Positions 15,905 through 17,954 of a DNA stretch of 17,954 nt are shown here, piece after piece (position 1 is the first letter of the stretch; each line of letters opens with the position of its first letter). The position numbers and the translations under genes were made by a program. Origin of the DNA: Thiopontia sp964551545 (lineage in GTDB: Bacteria; Pseudomonadota; Gammaproteobacteria; GCF-002020875); the NCBI GenBank assembly GCA_964551545.1, contig CAZKCT010000038.1, positions 1 through 17,954 of the forward strand, given 5' to 3'. The notes under the pieces were generated by a model. It made no database searches, had not been told where the DNA came from, and worked only from the letters and a program-made list of their open reading frames with translations.

Positions 15905-16504
15905 GTGAGAGCGGTATGGTTGGCCCTGTTGGTTGGGGCAGTTCCGCTGACAGCGAGTGCAGCCTCGCTGGAGCAGCGATTGGAGAAGGTGGAGCGACAG
16001 ATGAGTCGCCTCACTGTGTTGATGATGGAGATGCAGGATCTGCGCGCCGATCTGCAAGAGAACTACGGTGCGGTTGAGGAGATGGTTCATCAGCTGGAGC
16101 AGCTCAAGAAGCAGCAACGTAGCCAATACCTCGATCTGGACCAGCGGCTACAAGCGTTGGAGTCGAAGGAGCGTTCTGCGGGAAAAACGCAGCAGACCCC
16201 ATCAATCGCTGGAGCAGGGACAGAGCTGAAAGCCTATAACAAGGCCTTTTCGCTGGTCCGGGCCAATAAGAACAAAGAGGCGCTCGCAGCCTTCAAACGC
16301 TTTATTAAACAGTTTCCCAAAGGGGACTATATTGGCGATGCCTGGTACTGGAGCGGTCGCCTCCATCGGGTCAACGGGGATGAGAAATCGGCTAGCAAAG
16401 CCTTCTCGCAGGCCAGAACCATCTTCAAGCGAATCGTGAAGAAATCCCCCAATACACCACAGGCAGAGCGCGCCGCACTCAAACTGAAAAATCTCGCCAA
16501 GTGA
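15905..16504 (+). CDS. cpoB: Cell division coordinator CpoB (YbgF)
   Basis: A 199-residue periplasmic protein with a signal peptide (MRAVWLALLVGAVPLTASA). A coiled coil follows (about 20-95, SLEQRLEKVERQMSRL and onward), which forms trimers in E. coli, and then a TPR domain (about 110-199) with AYNKAFSLVRANKNKEALAAF and FIKQFPKGDY. In E. coli CpoB coordinates Tol with PBP1B at the septum. GTG 15905 is chosen because GGGGAG ends five bases before it; the GTG at 15899 would overlap that site. The product is shorter than the E. coli protein (263) because the linker is short. Confidence 0.92.
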   Translation: MRAVWLALLVGAVPLTASAASLEQRLEKVERQMSRLTVLMMEMQDLRADLQENYGAVEEMVHQLEQLKKQQRSQYLDLDQRLQALESKERSAGKTQQTPSIAGAGTELKAYNKAFSLVRANKNKEALAAFKRFIKQFPKGDYIGDAWYWSGRLHRVNGDEKSASKAFSQARTIFKRIVKKSPNTPQAERAALKLKNLAK

Positions 16505-17151
16505 AGCGAGAGGATGCACTACAGATTACCGAGCTCTTTCTTTCGCTGCAGGGAGAGAGTCGTAGTGTTGGTTGGCCGACCACCTTTATCCGCCTGACCG
16601 GCTGTCCGTTGCGCTGCAGCTATTGTGACACCGAATATGCCTTCCAGGGGGGAGAGTCCCGCACCATTGCATCCATTCTGCAGCAGGTCGAAGAGCATCG
16701 CGCCCACCATGTTACGGTGACCGGAGGGGAGCCACTGGCACAGAGAGGGGTCTATCCGCTGATGGAGCAGCTCTGCGACGCTGGTTATGCGGTCTCTCTG
16801 GAGACCGGGGGCATGTATGCAATTGATGCGGTGGATGATCGAGTCAGCCGAGTGGTCGACCTCAAGACCCCCGCCTCAGGTGAGATGGAGAGAAATCATT
16901 GGGAGAATCTCGGGCAATTGACCCAACGAGATCAGCTCAAGGTAGTGGTTGCAGATCGCGCAGACTATGAGTGGTTGTTACCCATCCTGCAAGAGCACCA
17001 GCTGGAGCAGCGTTGCGAGGTGCTATTGTCACCAGTGCAAGGGGTGATGGAGCCAGCGACACTGGCGCAGTGGGTGCTTGAGGATCATCTGGAGGCACGT
17101 TTCCAGATGCAGCTTCACAAAATCCTCTGGGGGGATGAACCAGGCCGATGA
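16501..17151 (+). CDS. queE: 7-carboxy-7-deazaguanine synthase QueE
   Basis: A 216-residue radical SAM enzyme that turns CPH4 into 7-carboxy-7-deazaguanine, a step of queuosine synthesis. The cluster motif is C35-x3-C39-x2-C42 (GCPLRCSYCDTEYAF), and TGGEP (74-78) is the SAM-binding glycine motif. ITELFLSLQGES near the N-terminus is the family start. GTG 16501 overlaps the cpoB stop by 4 bp (GTGA), and no separate ribosome binding site is visible, so translation is probably coupled. It overlaps queC by ATGA. Confidence 0.96.
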   Translation: MKREDALQITELFLSLQGESRSVGWPTTFIRLTGCPLRCSYCDTEYAFQGGESRTIASILQQVEEHRAHHVTVTGGEPLAQRGVYPLMEQLCDAGYAVSLETGGMYAIDAVDDRVSRVVDLKTPASGEMERNHWENLGQLTQRDQLKVVVADRADYEWLLPILQEHQLEQRCEVLLSPVQGVMEPATLAQWVLEDHLEARFQMQLHKILWGDEPGR

Positions 17152-17834
17152 GTGAATCTGCAGCAAAGCGGGCGGTGGTGTTGCTCTCTGGCGGTCTGGA
17201 CTCAGCCACTGTATTGGCCATTGCCAGAGAGCAAGGGTATGACTGCTATGCCCTCAGTTTTGACTATGGGCAGCGCCACCGGACCGAGCTGGTGGCGGCT
17301 AAACAGATTGCTCAACAGCTTGAGGCGGTTGAACACAAAGTGATCACCTTTGATCTGGGGCTGGTGGGCGGGTCGGCCCTGACTGACTCTTCGATTGAGG
17401 TGCCAGAGGAGATGGGTGAAGGCATTCCTGTTACCTATGTGCCGGCGCGCAACCTGCTCTTCCTCTCCTTTGCGCTGGGGTGGGCAGAGGTGCTTGAGGC
17501 GCGGGATGTTTTTATCGGGGTCAATGCGGTGGACTACTCGGGCTATCCGGATTGTCGCCCCGCCTTTATTGACGCCTTCCAGCAGACCGCCAACCTTGCA
17601 ACCAAGGCGGGAGTAGAGGGGGATGCCTGCTCGATCCATACGCCATTGATTGACTGGAGCAAGGCGGAGATCATTCGGCGCGGCAGTGTGCTGGGGGTGA
17701 ACTATGTGGATACCGTCTCCTGCTACCAGGCCGATCAGCAGGGGCAGGGGTGTGGGGTTTGCGACTCCTGTCGCTTGAGAAAGGCTGGTTTTTCTGATGC
17801 GGGAATCGCTGATCCCACCCGATATTTCGGATGA
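17148..17834 (+). CDS. queC: 7-cyano-7-deazaguanine synthase QueC
   Basis: A 228-residue PP-loop enzyme that uses ATP and ammonia to make preQ0 from 7-carboxy-7-deazaguanine, the product of the gene before it. The PP-loop is SGGLDS (14-19). A zinc site is formed by C192, C202, C205 and C208 (CYQADQQGQGCGVCDSC). FDYGQRH and YVPARNLLFLS are further family blocks. The preQ0 product feeds queuosine at the wobble base of GUN-anticodon tRNAs. queD and queF are not in the window. Confidence 0.97.
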   Translation: MSESAAKRAVVLLSGGLDSATVLAIAREQGYDCYALSFDYGQRHRTELVAAKQIAQQLEAVEHKVITFDLGLVGGSALTDSSIEVPEEMGEGIPVTYVPARNLLFLSFALGWAEVLEARDVFIGVNAVDYSGYPDCRPAFIDAFQQTANLATKAGVEGDACSIHTPLIDWSKAEIIRRGSVLGVNYVDTVSCYQADQQGQGCGVCDSCRLRKAGFSDAGIADPTRYFG

Positions 17835-17853
17835 TTTTTCCTCATCAAGCGTG

Positions 17854-17859
17854 TATGAT
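17854..17859 (+). promoter_or_regulatory. Candidate -10 box of the tRNA-Lys gene
   Basis: TATGAT (five of six consensus bases) is followed by GCGCAC, a GC-rich discriminator of the kind linked to stringent control of stable RNA genes. It lies 17 bp before the tRNA. No good -35 is visible, so read-through from queC may also supply the tRNA. Confidence 0.45.
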
Positions 17860-17876
17860 GCGCACTCTTCAATTTC

Positions 17877-17952
17877 GGGTCGTTAGCTCAGTCGGTAGAG
17901 CACTGGACTTTTAATCCATTGGTCGAGCGTTCGAATCGCTCACGACCCACCA
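17877..17952 (+). tRNA. tRNA-Lys (anticodon UUU)
   Basis: The 76-base sequence folds as a standard tRNA. GGGTCGT (17877-17883) pairs with ACGACCC (17942-17948). The D stem is GCTC/GAGC. The anticodon loop CTTTTAA (17908-17914) has TTT at 17910-17912. The T arm is GAGCG-TTCGAAT-CGCTC. CCA is encoded at 17950-17952. The first anticodon-stem pair is C-T (17903 and 17919), where E. coli tRNA-Lys has G-U. A tRNA-Lys gene after queC is the same order as in Pseudomonas aeruginosa. Confidence 0.97.
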
Positions 17953-17954
17953 TA

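Noticed and set aside
15265..16014. Minus-strand open frame of 249 codons over pal and the start of cpoB
   Set aside because: It is antisense to two well supported genes, has no ribosome binding site and no recognisable domain.

Overview
The window is a chromosomal segment of a gammaproteobacterium. The backbone order aspS, yebC, ruvC-ruvA-ruvB, ybgC-tolQ-tolR-tolA-tolB-pal-cpoB, queE, queC, tRNA-Lys is the order known from Pseudomonas and relatives, here with fmdB before aspS and nadA after it. Protein features (Pseudomonas-like AspRS with RRRDHGG, long-type NadA, Tol-Pal envelope genes) agree with a free-living or symbiotic proteobacterium outside the Enterobacterales. A sulfur-oxidising lineage is possible, but nothing here proves it.

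Layout. Positions 1-533 (minus strand) hold the 5' part of an ATM1-type ABC exporter, divergent from everything else. Positions 637-3865 (plus) carry fmdB, aspS and nadA as a tight cluster. Positions 3866-8521 are an accessory island: the N-terminal remnant of a type I restriction gene (hsdR), cut off exactly at a 21-bp tandem repeat; a self-contained class II Fic protein; an AT-rich palindrome with 30-bp perfect arms, each arm itself palindromic; then an operon of an XRE regulator (mobile mystery protein A), a second Fic protein (mobile mystery protein B) and a frameshifted type I methyltransferase gene (hsdM). No hsdS and no rest of hsdR are present, so the restriction system looks dead while both Fic proteins and the regulator look intact. 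From 8574 the backbone resumes with yebC-ruvCAB (Holliday junction processing), ybgC-tolQRAB-pal-cpoB (envelope constriction at division), queE-queC (7-deazaguanine precursor of queuosine) and a tRNA-Lys(UUU) gene at the right end.

How the genes work together. Many backbone neighbours overlap by 4 bp (ATGA or GTGA), so translation is probably coupled through ruvC-ruvA, ybgC-tolQ-tolR-tolA-tolB and cpoB-queE-queC. In the island, the XRE regulator has a good sigma70-like promoter with a palindromic candidate operator on its -35 element, as in autoregulated toxin-antitoxin modules. The most interesting material is the island: two different Fic enzymes, a nested palindrome between them, and the remains of a type I restriction-modification system.

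There is no gene-free stretch above 300 bases. The longest gap, 5725-5986, holds the palindrome and the mobile mystery operon promoter.
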